From NCBI RefSeq assembly GCF_041053055.1, contig NZ_CP163443.1, forward strand, positions 9,965,001 through 10,029,000: a DNA stretch of 64,000 nucleotides. The letters are read 5' to 3'. How positions within the stretch are numbered: the first letter of the stretch is position 1; every line of letters starts with the position of its first letter. Below, in pieces: positions 40,628 through 48,302 of this stretch. This stretch comes from Streptomyces sp. R41 (GTDB taxonomy: Bacteria > Actinomycetota > Actinomycetes > Streptomycetales > Streptomycetaceae). A program made the translations under genes and the position numbers. The notes under the pieces were generated by a model. It ran no database searches. It was not told the origin of the DNA and saw only the letters and a list, made by a program, of their open reading frames with translations.

Positions 40628-41587
40628 ATGACGTTGGCGACGGGGTTCACGAAGTTGTTCGGTGTGCGGCATCCGATCGCGCTGGCGCCGATGGGGGGTT
40701 CGGCCGGTGGCGAGCTGGCGGCGGCTGTCTCGCGCGGCGGCGGGCTAGGGCTGCTGGGTGCCGGGAATGGGGATCCGGACTGGCTGGCCCGTGAGCTTCC
40801 CATCGTGAGCCGGGGCACCGGGCCTTGGGGTGTCGGTTTCCAGACCTGGGCGATCGACGCGGGCGTGGTGGAGCGGGTGCTGGAGCACAGTCCGCGGGCG
40901 GTGATGTTGTCGTTCGGGGATCCGAGCCCGTTCGCCGAGCGCATCCGCCAGGCAGGTGCGGCGCTGATCGTTCAGGTCACCGACCTGGAGGAAGCGCGGC
41001 AGGCGGTGGACCTGGGCGCCGACGTCATCGTGGCGCAGGGCACTGAAAGCGGTGGCCATGGAGCCCGGCATGGACGCTCGACCTTGCCGTTCGTGCCGCT
41101 GGTGGTGGACCTGGCGGCACCCGTGCCGGTGCTGGCGGCCGGCGGGATCGCCGACGGCCGCGGTGTGGCCGCGGCCCTGGCCCTGGGGGCCGCGGGCGCG
41201 GTCATCGGAACCCGCTTCCAGGCCACGGCAGAGGCCCTGGTCCATCCGTCGATCGCCACCGCGCTCGTCGAGGGACGCGGACAGGACACCGAGCGCAACC
41301 GCGTCCTGGACATCGCCCGCAGCTCCCAGTGGCCCTCGCGGTACACCGCTCGCACCCTGGGCCATCGCTACCTTGACCAATGGCGCGGCCGGGAAGCGGA
41401 ACTCGCCGCCGATCGCCAGGCGCAACGGGCATATCAAGAAGATGTGGCACGGGGAGAGGTGCCCCCGCTGCCGGTCTGGGCCGGCGAGGCGGTCGACCTC
41501 ATCACCGACCTGCCCCCCGCCGCCGATCTCGTCGTCGCCCTGGCCGCCCAGGCCGAGGACGCCCTGAAGCGAGCGGGAAGACACTGA
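40628..41587 (+). CDS. Nitronate monooxygenase family protein (2-nitropropane dioxygenase-like)
   Basis: A 319-residue FMN-dependent TIM-barrel enzyme. It shows TKLFGVRHPIALAPMGGSAGGELAAAVS, the AQGTESGGHGARHG motif with the catalytic His, PVLAAGGIADGRGVAAALALGAAGAVIGTRF (flavin phosphate loop) and a C-terminal extension. It oxidises alkyl nitronates to carbonyl compounds and nitrite; some members are enoyl reductases. The start is taken at ATG 40628; ATG 40616 is also possible. It lies next to transposase remnants on both sides. Confidence 0.92.
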   Translation: MTLATGFTKLFGVRHPIALAPMGGSAGGELAAAVSRGGGLGLLGAGNGDPDWLARELPIVSRGTGPWGVGFQTWAIDAGVVERVLEHSPRAVMLSFGDPSPFAERIRQAGAALIVQVTDLEEARQAVDLGADVIVAQGTESGGHGARHGRSTLPFVPLVVDLAAPVPVLAAGGIADGRGVAAALALGAAGAVIGTRFQATAEALVHPSIATALVEGRGQDTERNRVLDIARSSQWPSRYTARTLGHRYLDQWRGREAELAADRQAQRAYQEDVARGEVPPLPVWAGEAVDLITDLPPAADLVVALAAQAEDALKRAGRH

Positions 41588-41778
41588 CCGAAACGCCCGC
41601 CAGGCTCGGGCACGGCCGGTCCCCACCGCCCACGGGCCATCCGGCAGTTGGTGGAGCTGTCCCCGCACATGCGTCCGGAGTCGGAATTTCGAGAGCCGTT
41701 CGAGCTGTTGGTGGCCACCGAATGGGTGGCGTCCGGCAGCGTAGTGCGCCAGTCCGCCGCCATGTATCGTCCGGATTC

Positions 41779-42591
41779 ATGGGTGACCTGGCAGGGCGCT
41801 GGCGGGAGTTGAACAAGGCGTACTGGGACGAGCGGGTGCCCATTCATCTGAGCGGGGCCTTCTACGACATGGAGGGGTTCCGCGCCCGGCCCGATTCGCT
41901 GAAGGACTTCGAGACGGCCGAGGTGGGGGATGTCAGGGGCAAGCGCCTGATCCATCTGCAGTGCCACTTCGGTCGGGACACGCTGTCGTGGGCGGCACGG
42001 GGAGCACAGGTCACCGGGCTGGACTTCTCTCCACCCGCGATCGAAGCGGCTTCACTACTTGCGACCGAACTCGGCATCGACGCACGCTTTCTGACCGCGG
42101 ACGTCTACGACGCGGTCTCGGTGGTCGAGGGGGAGACCTTCGACATTGTCTACGCCAGCTTCGGGGCGCTGAACTGGCTTCCGGACATCAGCCGCTGGGC
42201 GTCGGTGGTCGCTGAACTACTCGCTCCCGCTGGGTGCCTGTACCTCGCGGAGTTCCATCCCTTCAGCTTCGTCCTCGACGACGAGACCGGAAGCACGGTC
42301 ACGCACGACTACTTCGATGAAGGTCCGGAGGTCTCGGGAGGCCCTGGCACCTACGCCGACGAGTCGGCCATGACCGAGCACGACGAGACCGTCGAGTGGC
42401 GGCACAGTCTGTCGACCGTCGTCTCGGCGATCGCCGGAGCTGGGCTACGGATCCGGTTCCTCCACGAGCACGACCACACCTTCTACCTCCAACGCCAGTC
42501 GCTTGAGCGCCACGACGGCGACATCTACCGGCATCCTGAGGGCGCTCCGCGCATCCCTCTCACCTATTCGATCCGCGCCGAGAAGGCTTGA
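41779..42591 (+). CDS. Class I SAM-dependent methyltransferase
   Basis: A 270-residue methyltransferase. It opens AGRWRELNKAYWDERVPIHL and has motif I LIHLQCHFGRDTLSWAARGAQVTGLDFS, with the acidic motif II GLDFS. Then FDIVYASFGALNWLPDISRW and LAPAGCLYLAEFHPF (motif III). The QCHFGRDT-LSWA pattern marks a group of Streptomyces methyltransferases with unknown acceptors. It follows the nitronate monooxygenase by 190 bp on the same strand. The C-terminal part (YLQRQSLERHDGDIYRHPEG) is intact. Confidence 0.9.
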   Translation: MGDLAGRWRELNKAYWDERVPIHLSGAFYDMEGFRARPDSLKDFETAEVGDVRGKRLIHLQCHFGRDTLSWAARGAQVTGLDFSPPAIEAASLLATELGIDARFLTADVYDAVSVVEGETFDIVYASFGALNWLPDISRWASVVAELLAPAGCLYLAEFHPFSFVLDDETGSTVTHDYFDEGPEVSGGPGTYADESAMTEHDETVEWRHSLSTVVSAIAGAGLRIRFLHEHDHTFYLQRQSLERHDGDIYRHPEGAPRIPLTYSIRAEKA

Positions 42592-42746
42592 ACCACTCGA
42601 TCCAGCGCGGACCGGATATGCGGGGCCGTGCTCGGACAGATGTGAAGCCCCTGGTAGGACAGGTCTCTCCCACAAGATCGTCTGCTGAGCCAGAGGCCTC
42701 ACTTCGGTCACCTGTGCTGCCACGCTCGGCGTCCCACGCCACGTGT

Positions 42747-42836
42747 ATGACGCACGTGATACTCGACGGCACGCTGATCGAGTCCGGCCGCCTCGCCGGG
42801 GTCCGCGGCAACGGCGACGACCTGTGGTCGTCCATA
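42747..42836 (+). pseudogene. Transposase fragment (IS4/IS5-type DDE)
   Basis: The frame MTHVILDGTLIESGRLAGVR continuing GNGDDLWSS resembles the HVI-DGT-LI-TDR-x-x-VRENGNDLWYS stretch of actinobacterial DDE_Tnp_4-type transposases. Only about 30 residues survive, with no ends. Confidence 0.55.
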
Positions 42837-42840
42837 GGCC

Positions 42841-42981
42841 ATGGACTTCACGGACAGCGACGGGATCTCCTGGAGACGCAATCCGGCTGAGCTGCTTCGG
42901 ATCGAGCGGCATCCGGGCCAACTGGCGTCCACGCGCTACACCATCCGGTGGCTTATGACCGCCGCAGCGTTATGCATGTAA
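42841..42981 (+). CDS. Hypothetical short ORF (46 aa) with a TTA codon
   Basis: ATG 42841 to TAA 42981 encodes 46 residues (DFTDSDGISWRRNPAELL, then RIERHPGQLASTRYTIRWL). It contains the rare leucine codon TTA near the end, which in Streptomyces requires bldA tRNA. No ribosome-binding site is evident. It may be chance or a relic next to the transposase fragment. Confidence 0.25.
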   Translation: MDFTDSDGISWRRNPAELLRIERHPGQLASTRYTIRWLMTAAALCM

Positions 42982-43067
42982 ACCGATTTCCTATTCATTC
43001 CACTATCCAGCTCTTGGTGCTGACCAACCGTCACGATCCCTGAACCAAGTCGAGGAGAGTGGAGAAA

Positions 43068-44228
43068 TTGACGACATCGCCGCGATGGCGATCTGTTCTG
43101 GCGTCAGCCGCCGTGGCTGCTGCCGCGCTCGCTGCAGCCCCGCTGGCGAACGCGGGGACCGCCTACGCTCAGGACCACACCACTCCGCACCCGCCGTATC
43201 CGGAGAAGCTTGCTCACCCGGCGTATCCGGAGAAGCCCGCCTACCCGATGAAGCCTGCGTATCCGGAGAAGCCCGCGTATCCGGCGAGGCCGGAGAAGCC
43301 TGCCTATCCGGAGAAGCCCGCGTATCCGGCGTATCCGGAGAGGCCCGCTTACCCTCAGAAGCCCGCGTATCCGGCGAGGCCGGAGAAGCCTGCCTACCCG
43401 GAGAAGCCCGCGTATCCGGCGTATCCGGAGAGGCCCGCTTACCCGGAGAAGCCCGCCTACCCGGCGAGGCCGGAGAAGCCTGCCTATCCGGAAAAGCCCG
43501 CGTATCCGGCGTATCCGGAGAAGCCTGCCTATCCGGAGAAGCCTGCGTATCCGGCGAGGCCGGAGAAGCCTGCTTACCCGGAGAAGCCCGCGTATCCGGC
43601 GTATCCGGAGAGGCCTGCTTACCCGGAGAAGCCTGCGTATCCGGCGAGGCCGGAGAAGCCTGCTTACCCGGAGAAGCCCGCGTATCCGGCGTATCCGGAG
43701 AGGCCTGCTTACCCGGAGAAGCCTGCGTATCCGGCGAGGCCGGAGAAGCCCGCTTACCCGGAGAAGCCTGCCTACCCGGCGTATCCGGAGAAGCCTGCTT
43801 ACCCGGAGAAGCCCGCGTATCCGGCGAGGCCGGAGAAGCCTGCCTATCCGGAGAAGCCCGCGTATCCGGCGTATCCGGCGAAGCCTGCCTACCCGGAGAA
43901 GCCCGCGTACCCGGCGAGGCCGGAGAAGCCTGCTTACCCGGAGAAGCCCGCGTATCCGGCGTATCCGGAGAAGCCTGCCTACCCGGAGAAGCCCGCGTAC
44001 CCGGCGAGGCCGGAGAAGCCTGCCTATCCGGAGAAGCCCGCGTATCCGGCGTATCCGGAGAAGCCCGCCTACCCGGAGAAGCCTGCCTACCCGGCGAGGC
44101 CGGAGAAGCCTGCTTACCCGGAGAAGCCCGCGTATCCGGCGTATCCGGAGAAGCCCGCCTACCCCGAGAAGCCGTCGAAACCGCACCATCCGCACGAAGA
44201 GAAGCCGGAGCACGGGCACGGCTGGTAG
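43068..44228 (+). CDS. Secreted (Pro-x-x)n repeat protein, cell-surface type
   Basis: A 386-residue protein with a Sec signal peptide: basic RWR, then VLASAAVAAAALAAAPLANA, with cleavage likely after residue 29 or 34. The rest is a strict three-residue period with Pro at every third position. From residue 72 ten 30-residue units follow, each ten triplets (PAR-PEK-PAY-PEK-PAY-PAY-PE[RK]-PAY-PEK-PAY). It has no Cys and many Tyr. The tail is PHHPHEEKPEHGHGW. Polyproline-II rods of this kind are expected in wall-spanning proteins. The start is TTG 43068 (AGGAG at 43053, 10 nt away) rather than GTG 43059, which abuts the site. A possible sorting motif lies one frame over after the stop. Confidence 0.8.
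   Translation: MTTSPRWRSVLASAAVAAAALAAAPLANAGTAYAQDHTTPHPPYPEKLAHPAYPEKPAYPMKPAYPEKPAYPARPEKPAYPEKPAYPAYPERPAYPQKPAYPARPEKPAYPEKPAYPAYPERPAYPEKPAYPARPEKPAYPEKPAYPAYPEKPAYPEKPAYPARPEKPAYPEKPAYPAYPERPAYPEKPAYPARPEKPAYPEKPAYPAYPERPAYPEKPAYPARPEKPAYPEKPAYPAYPEKPAYPEKPAYPARPEKPAYPEKPAYPAYPAKPAYPEKPAYPARPEKPAYPEKPAYPAYPEKPAYPEKPAYPARPEKPAYPEKPAYPAYPEKPAYPEKPAYPARPEKPAYPEKPAYPAYPEKPAYPEKPSKPHHPHEEKPEHGHGW
43281..44180 (+). repeat. Ten tandem 90-bp units encoding (Pro-x-x)10
   Basis: Ten in-frame 90-bp copies, about 900 bp. Amino acid changes are confined to a few positions (E/K/R/A before the seventh triplet, Q in the first copy, S in the last), while codons vary freely (tat/tac, ccc/cct/ccg, gcg/gcc/gct). 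That points to selection on the protein. Confidence 0.95.
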
Positions 44229-44310
44229 CACTCGCGAACACCGGTGACAACGAAAAGGAGAAGCTGATCCTGGGTGGTGTGGCCGTCGGCGGTCTCGGCG
44301 AGAAGTGCGG
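44222..44310 (+). other. Out-of-frame LAxTG sorting-signal-like sequence
   Basis: One frame back from the repeat gene, directly at its TAG, the DNA reads LVALANTGDNEKEKLILGG then VAVGGLG. LANTG (44231-44245) fits the LAxTG motif of Streptomyces class E sortase substrates, followed by a charged gap and a hydrophobic start. The following residues (EKCGEGQ) lack a full hydrophobic span and basic tail, so the signal looks partial or decayed. Confidence 0.45.
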
Positions 44311-44539
44311 CGAAGGCCAGGTCTGGTCCCTGCGCGGCACGGCCACCGGCCCGACGACGGGTGGACTCTCCTTCGGCCCGGCGGCTACCGGGATCTCACG
44401 ATGGGCAGCCCGCGGTACGGCTCGGACCTCAACAGCCGAGGTCGGCCGACGCTTCCGTGGCCGCCGCCGGGAAACCCGGGAAACCCCCGGAGGGTCCCCG
44501 GGCGGGCCCTGACGGTCCCTTGGGGGATGTCACAGGTCG

Positions 44540-44578
44540 GTGGTGTGCCGGGCCCGAACACCGGGCCCGGCACACCAC
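44540..44578. terminator. 17-bp perfect hairpin, bidirectional terminator
   Basis: GTGGTGTGCCGGGCCCG pairs with CGGGCCCGGCACACCAC around a 5-nt loop. It is 311 bp after the repeat gene and 37 bp beyond the convergent small ORF, one of the strongest hairpins in the window. Confidence 0.85.
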
Positions 44579-44615
44579 TGTCCGGGACCAGGTACGGTCG
44601 ATGACGTGGCTGGAT

Positions 44616-44921
44616 TCAGGATCGGACGCGGGGACCGGGACGACCGCGCCCCGCAAGCACAGCAGGCGCCCCAGGGACCGTCGTACGGGCAGCCCGGTCA
44701 GTCAGACCCTGTTCGACAAGCGTGACGAAGCGTTCGAGACGCACATAGCCCGGGTCTTCATCCAGCGACGCCAGGCTCCATGTGATCGAGTCCGCCAGCT
44801 CCTTGATAGCGGGCCACTTGGCCGGGTCAACACTCTGACGGAACGCGAACTCCGCGTAGAAGCGGTCGCAGACACTTCGGTACTCGGCTTCCGGCAACTC
44901 GGTTACAGACTCGCTCTTCAC
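44616..44921 (-). CDS. Hypothetical protein (101 aa)
   Basis: A protein-like frame from GTG 44921: KSESVTELPEAEYRSVCDRF, then YAEFAFRQSVDPAKWPAIKELADSIT and LASLDEDPGYVRLERFVTLVEQGL, ending in a Pro/Arg tail. It looks like a small helical domain. I do not recognise the family. It has no ribosome-binding site of its own, but its GTG overlaps the TGA of an upstream ORF (GTGA), which supports translation by coupling. The gene is convergent with the repeat gene, separated by the strong hairpin. Confidence 0.55.
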   Translation of the reverse strand: MKSESVTELPEAEYRSVCDRFYAEFAFRQSVDPAKWPAIKELADSITWSLASLDEDPGYVRLERFVTLVEQGLTDRAARTTVPGAPAVLAGRGRPGPRVRS

Positions 44922-45043
44922 ACGCGGAGACTACTGAGCGAGCCCAACATGACCCCGTGGAGGTGCATCTCTCGCGAGATCGCTGACAGAACCTTGAAAA
45001 TCCCCACCTCCTTCCCAGGGCCGTGGTCGATGTACGTCCTCAA
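44918..45043 (-). CDS. Hypothetical short ORF coupled to the 101-aa gene
   Basis: A 41-codon frame from TTG 45043: RTYIDHGPGKEVGIFKVLSA, then ISREMHLHGVMLGSLSSLRV, ending in a TGA that overlaps the next GTG. It reads like real protein, and the frame extends a little further upstream with no better start, so the beginning may be truncated. Function unknown. Confidence 0.35.
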   Translation of the reverse strand: MRTYIDHGPGKEVGIFKVLSAISREMHLHGVMLGSLSSLRV

Positions 45044-45418
45044 CGCCCGCTGGACGCAGATGTAACTGCCCGTTGCCGGCGACGCGCTGCATGTGGCCGG
45101 AGGCGCCGCCTCCGTCCCGGAACTCCAGCCTGCTCCTCACGACCGCCGCCTGCTGTGGGGGTGGTTACGGATCTCGATGTTGCAGTCGGTAGCCTTCGAG
45201 TAGTCCCTGGGGGTCACGGCGGCGCTTTGCCGGGCAGCGCCGCGCACACGTCGGCAGGAAGTCGAGGGCCACCACCCGGACCGAGCGACGCGTCGAGCAA
45301 GACCGGATCAGTGAGCCGCCCGGAACCGCCCGGAGCCGTCCCTGAGGACCGGGCCGAGGGCCCTGTTCTCCGGGCCGCTCAGCCTGTTCGCGCTTGTCCG
45401 ACCGGTGTGGCCGGGGGG
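45044..45418. other. Intergenic stretch without a recognisable gene
   Basis: About 375 bp. Frames on both strands are short and lack sites; a 69-codon minus frame across 44931-45140 overlaps the small ORF and is probably chance. Confidence 0.45.
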
Positions 45419-46105
45419 TCACACCCGGGCGATGAGGTCGTACCGCTCGTCGCGCACCGCGTCGCCCAGCAGGAGCACAGTGTGACCCTGTGCAGCGTCA
45501 CGAGGCAGTACGAAAGGCACTGCGCGACTGGTGCCGGCTCCTTCAGCGGTGACGTGGCCGGGCCGAACGTGCCAGCGGCCACCACGCAATGTGAGGGAGA
45601 CCGCGGACAGGGGTGGCACCTCGAAATGCCAGAAGGCTGTTGCTGGTGCGGACAGGGCATGGACGAGCGAGGCCCGGACAACGGCTGGTTCGGTGATGAC
45701 CAATGCGCGGCCCGTGTCAGACGGCACACTGCTCAGCCACTCGGCGGTCCGACGGCAGAGCCGGCGTACGGACTCGCCTCCGGGCGGCGCGGCATCCGGG
45801 TCGGTAAGCCAGGCCGCGTACCTATAGGGGTCGTCCGCGGCGACTTCGCCGAGCGTGCGGCCGCGCCACACGCCGTAGTCGAAGTCGCGCAGTGCGGGCT
45901 CGAGCGTGGTCTCCAGGCCGAGAGCACCTGCGGTCTGCGCGCAGCGGGTCGACGGTGCGCGGATGGCCAGCGAGTACGGGGGGAGCGTTGCGCGGGCGGT
46001 ACGTGCCTCACGCAGGCCGCGCTCGCTGAGGAGACCGTCACCGAAGACCGCATCCCTGGTGGTGTCCCCGGCTGGCGTGCACATGAATGTCAGGCTGACT
46101 GACAT
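45419..46105 (-). CDS. Histidine phosphatase-fold protein with a degenerate catalytic motif
   Basis: A 228-residue phosphoglycerate-mutase-like protein. The fold is recognisable: LSERGLREARTARATL, then AIRAPSTRCAQTAGALG (SPxxRAxQTA-like), FDYGVWRGRTLGEV and TEPAVVRASLVHALSAP. The N-terminal RHG catalytic motif is replaced by SLTFMCTPAGDT, so the phospho-accepting His is missing and catalysis is doubtful. GGAAGGAGG lies 8 nt before ATG 46105. It sits 121 bp from the next minus gene. A binding or regulatory role is possible. Confidence 0.85.
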   Translation of the reverse strand: MSVSLTFMCTPAGDTTRDAVFGDGLLSERGLREARTARATLPPYSLAIRAPSTRCAQTAGALGLETTLEPALRDFDYGVWRGRTLGEVAADDPYRYAAWLTDPDAAPPGGESVRRLCRRTAEWLSSVPSDTGRALVITEPAVVRASLVHALSAPATAFWHFEVPPLSAVSLTLRGGRWHVRPGHVTAEGAGTSRAVPFVLPRDAAQGHTVLLLGDAVRDERYDLIARV

Positions 46106-46226
46106 CGGCTTGCCTCCTTCCTGGCCCGGCATGACGCCGGATGGGGCGAGGCCGTCGAAACCGTGGGTGCCGTGGAATCGTCGGCGCAAGTTGTGTCCCG
46201 TAAGGGCTTTGGTCGTCCGCCGCCGG

Positions 46227-47462
46227 TCAGTTGATCAGTCGGGCGGGTGTGGTGACGGCGTGCAGCATGTATTCCAGTGGTCCTCGCCGGAAGGTCCGGG
46301 TCCAGGCGAGGGCCAGCAGCATGGCAGTTGCGGCGAAGCAGACGAGGGCCGTCAGGGCAGCGGAGGTCGGCAGGTCGTCGATGCCCAGGGCCTTGATGGC
46401 GATGATGTGGCCGGCGTAGGCGGTCAGGGAGACCGAGCCGACCGCGATGACGGGCGTGGCAAGCCACCGCAGGCGCGCCGACCGGTCCGTCGCGATGAGG
46501 CAGGCGGCGAGGACCACGAGGCCGACGCCGGTGTTGCCCAGGATCGACCATGTCGTCTGGCTGTGCGGCGCGGCCACCAGCAGCCAGTCCGGGGTACTGG
46601 TGGTGGGGTCGCCCACGGCGTCGGACCACCAGGCCGATGCGGCCGACCCGCCGTCCGTCGTTGCGCTCACGGCGGCCTGCGCGCCCGGGACCAGGTGCAG
46701 GGCTAGCCAAGACCCGCCGTAGCCGAATGTGGCCAGCGCGCCTCCGACGAGGGCGAGCTTGGCGTGTATGCCGGGCCGGGTGAGGTCGAGTCGGGCCACC
46801 GCCATTCCGGCGATGACGAAGGGCAGCCAGGTCAGTACCGGGTACTCGCCGGTGGTGAACAATTCGACGATCCCGTCCGAACCGGTGATCCGGGACAGCG
46901 GATCGTGGGCGATGACGGCATCGGCCCAGCTTCCGCCCTGGACCGCAGTCTGAAGCAGATACAAGACCTGGGGCAGTACGAGCGCGGTCGCCGCGGCGAT
47001 GACGGCCAGGGTGAGAGCCCGCAGCCGGTACAGCGGAAGGGCGAGGACGAAGACCATTCCGTAAGCGGCAAGGATCACGTCGACCTGGGTGTCCAGGGAG
47101 GTCAGGGCGTATCCCAGGGCAATCAGGGCGGCGGAGCGGATCAGTACCCTGCCCATGGCCTGCCGCCCTGCGCGCCCGGTCCGCGGCTGCGGGCGGCCGG
47201 TGAGAAGGACAAGGGTGAACCCGGCAAGCAGAGCGAACAGGGCAGAGGACCGGCCACGTGCCACCTCCATCGCCCAGCCCAGCGGGCCGCCGACCGAGGG
47301 GTCGGGGCCGATGTGGGCTGCGTACATGCCGAAAACCGCCAGGCCGCGGGCCAGGTCCAGGCCGATCAGCCGTCCTGCTGACGACGTACGGGAGCGGAAG
47401 GGGCCGGCCCGGGCAGCGGATGCCGCCCGGGATGGCCCAGCCTCTGGCACGTCGTGTGTCAT
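46227..47462 (-). CDS. Heparan-alpha-glucosaminide acetyltransferase/DUF418-type membrane protein
   Basis: A 411-residue membrane protein with about 10 hydrophobic segments. It starts RLIGLDLARGLAVFGMYAAHIG, the D-x-ARG-x-A signature of HGSNAT-like (DUF1624/DUF418) acyltransferase-fold proteins. Later come ARGRSSALFALLAGFTLVLL and the C-terminal SLTAYAGHIIAIKAL. Roles in acetyl transfer to cell-surface sugars are assumed for the family but untested. It is divergent from the response regulator at 47637, which may control it. Confidence 0.85.
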   Translation of the reverse strand: MTHDVPEAGPSRAASAARAGPFRSRTSSAGRLIGLDLARGLAVFGMYAAHIGPDPSVGGPLGWAMEVARGRSSALFALLAGFTLVLLTGRPQPRTGRAGRQAMGRVLIRSAALIALGYALTSLDTQVDVILAAYGMVFVLALPLYRLRALTLAVIAAATALVLPQVLYLLQTAVQGGSWADAVIAHDPLSRITGSDGIVELFTTGEYPVLTWLPFVIAGMAVARLDLTRPGIHAKLALVGGALATFGYGGSWLALHLVPGAQAAVSATTDGGSAASAWWSDAVGDPTTSTPDWLLVAAPHSQTTWSILGNTGVGLVVLAACLIATDRSARLRWLATPVIAVGSVSLTAYAGHIIAIKALGIDDLPTSAALTALVCFAATAMLLALAWTRTFRRGPLEYMLHAVTTPARLIN

Positions 47463-47636
47463 GTGATCCAGGGTCGGAGACGCTGCCGGTCAAAACTATC
47501 CGGCAGGTGTCCGGAACCGCCCCGCCGACTGGCTGGCACAGCCCCCGCCACCCGGCCGGATCGGATGTCCGAAGAGTGCAGGGTGTCCCTCGGCGTGGTA
47601 CGAATCGGACAGTGGTCCGAAGCGAGTGGAGCACGC

Positions 47637-48302
47637 GTGATCCGGGTATTGGTGGTCGACGACGAGGCCCTGATTCGTACGGGTTTTCAGCACATCCTCG
47701 ACACGGCGGACGACATCGAGGTCGTGGCGGCGGTTCCCGGCGGCCAGGCGCTTGAGACGGCGCAGAAGACACGTCCTGATGTCGTGCTGCTGGACATCCG
47801 GATGCCGGACGTCGACGGCCTCACCGTCCTGGCGGGCCTCCGCCTGCTGCCCCATCCTCCGGTGGTGGCCATGCTCACGACGTTCGACATGGACGAATAC
47901 GTGGCCACGGCGCTTCGCTCGGGCGCCGCGGGCTTCCTGCTCAAGGACACCGACCCCGAGGGACTCCCGTTCCTGGTGCGGGCCCTGGCCGACGGCGGCA
48001 CCGTACTGTCGTCCAAGGTCACCCGGACGGTCGTGGACCGCTACCTGAACTCCGGCCCCCAGGAACCCGCTGCCCGCAGCCTCGACCAGCTCACCGACCG
48101 CGAGCGCGCCGTACTCGTCCTCATCGCCGAGGGACTGTCCAACACCGACATCGGCACACGGATGCACCTGAGCACCGGCACGGTCAAGGACCATGTGAGC
48201 GCCATCCTCACCAAACTGGAGGTGGACGGACGCGTCCAGGCCGCCCTGCTCGCCGAACGGGCCGGCCTTCTCAAACCGCCGCGGGACCAGGAGCGGGGAT
48301 GA
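47637..48302 (+). CDS. NarL/LuxR-type response regulator
   Basis: A 221-residue response regulator. Acidic D8/D9, phospho-acceptor D53 in LLDIRMPDVDG and the lysine of FLLKDTDPEG are present. The HTH is LTDRERAVLVLIAEGLSNTDIGTRMHLSTGTVKDHVSAIL. The GTG at 47637 has GTGGAG 7 nt upstream; the open frame to 47454 is spurious. It is coupled to the kinase gene by an ATGA overlap at 48299 and is divergent from the HGSNAT-like gene. Confidence 0.93.
   Translation: MIRVLVVDDEALIRTGFQHILDTADDIEVVAAVPGGQALETAQKTRPDVVLLDIRMPDVDGLTVLAGLRLLPHPPVVAMLTTFDMDEYVATALRSGAAGFLLKDTDPEGLPFLVRALADGGTVLSSKVTRTVVDRYLNSGPQEPAARSLDQLTDRERAVLVLIAEGLSNTDIGTRMHLSTGTVKDHVSAILTKLEVDGRVQAALLAERAGLLKPPRDQERG

Larger units (their letters stand above)
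42592..43067. other. Gene-poor stretch with a transposase fragment
   Basis: About 475 bp before the repeat-protein gene. It holds a short transposase-like fragment (42747-42836) and an ORF of 46 codons (42841-42981). The final 90 bp are AT-richer than the surroundings and carry the repeat gene's promoter and GAGGAG ribosome-binding site. Confidence 0.5.

Noticed and set aside
43281..44180. CRISPR-like array
   Set aside because: The repeats are contiguous coding units without unique spacers and lie in a continuous frame with a signal peptide.
43003..44512. Long open frames in three other reading frames across the Pro-x-x repeat (up to 475 codons)
   Set aside because: The 90-bp period is a multiple of three with no stop in any frame, so all frames stay open by construction. 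Only the frame with a Sec signal peptide and conserved residues despite codon drift is real.
44931..45140. 69-codon minus-strand ORF (RLEFRDGGGASGH start)
   Set aside because: It overlaps the coupled small ORF in another frame and lacks a ribosome-binding site or stop-start overlap; the evidence is weaker than for its neighbour.
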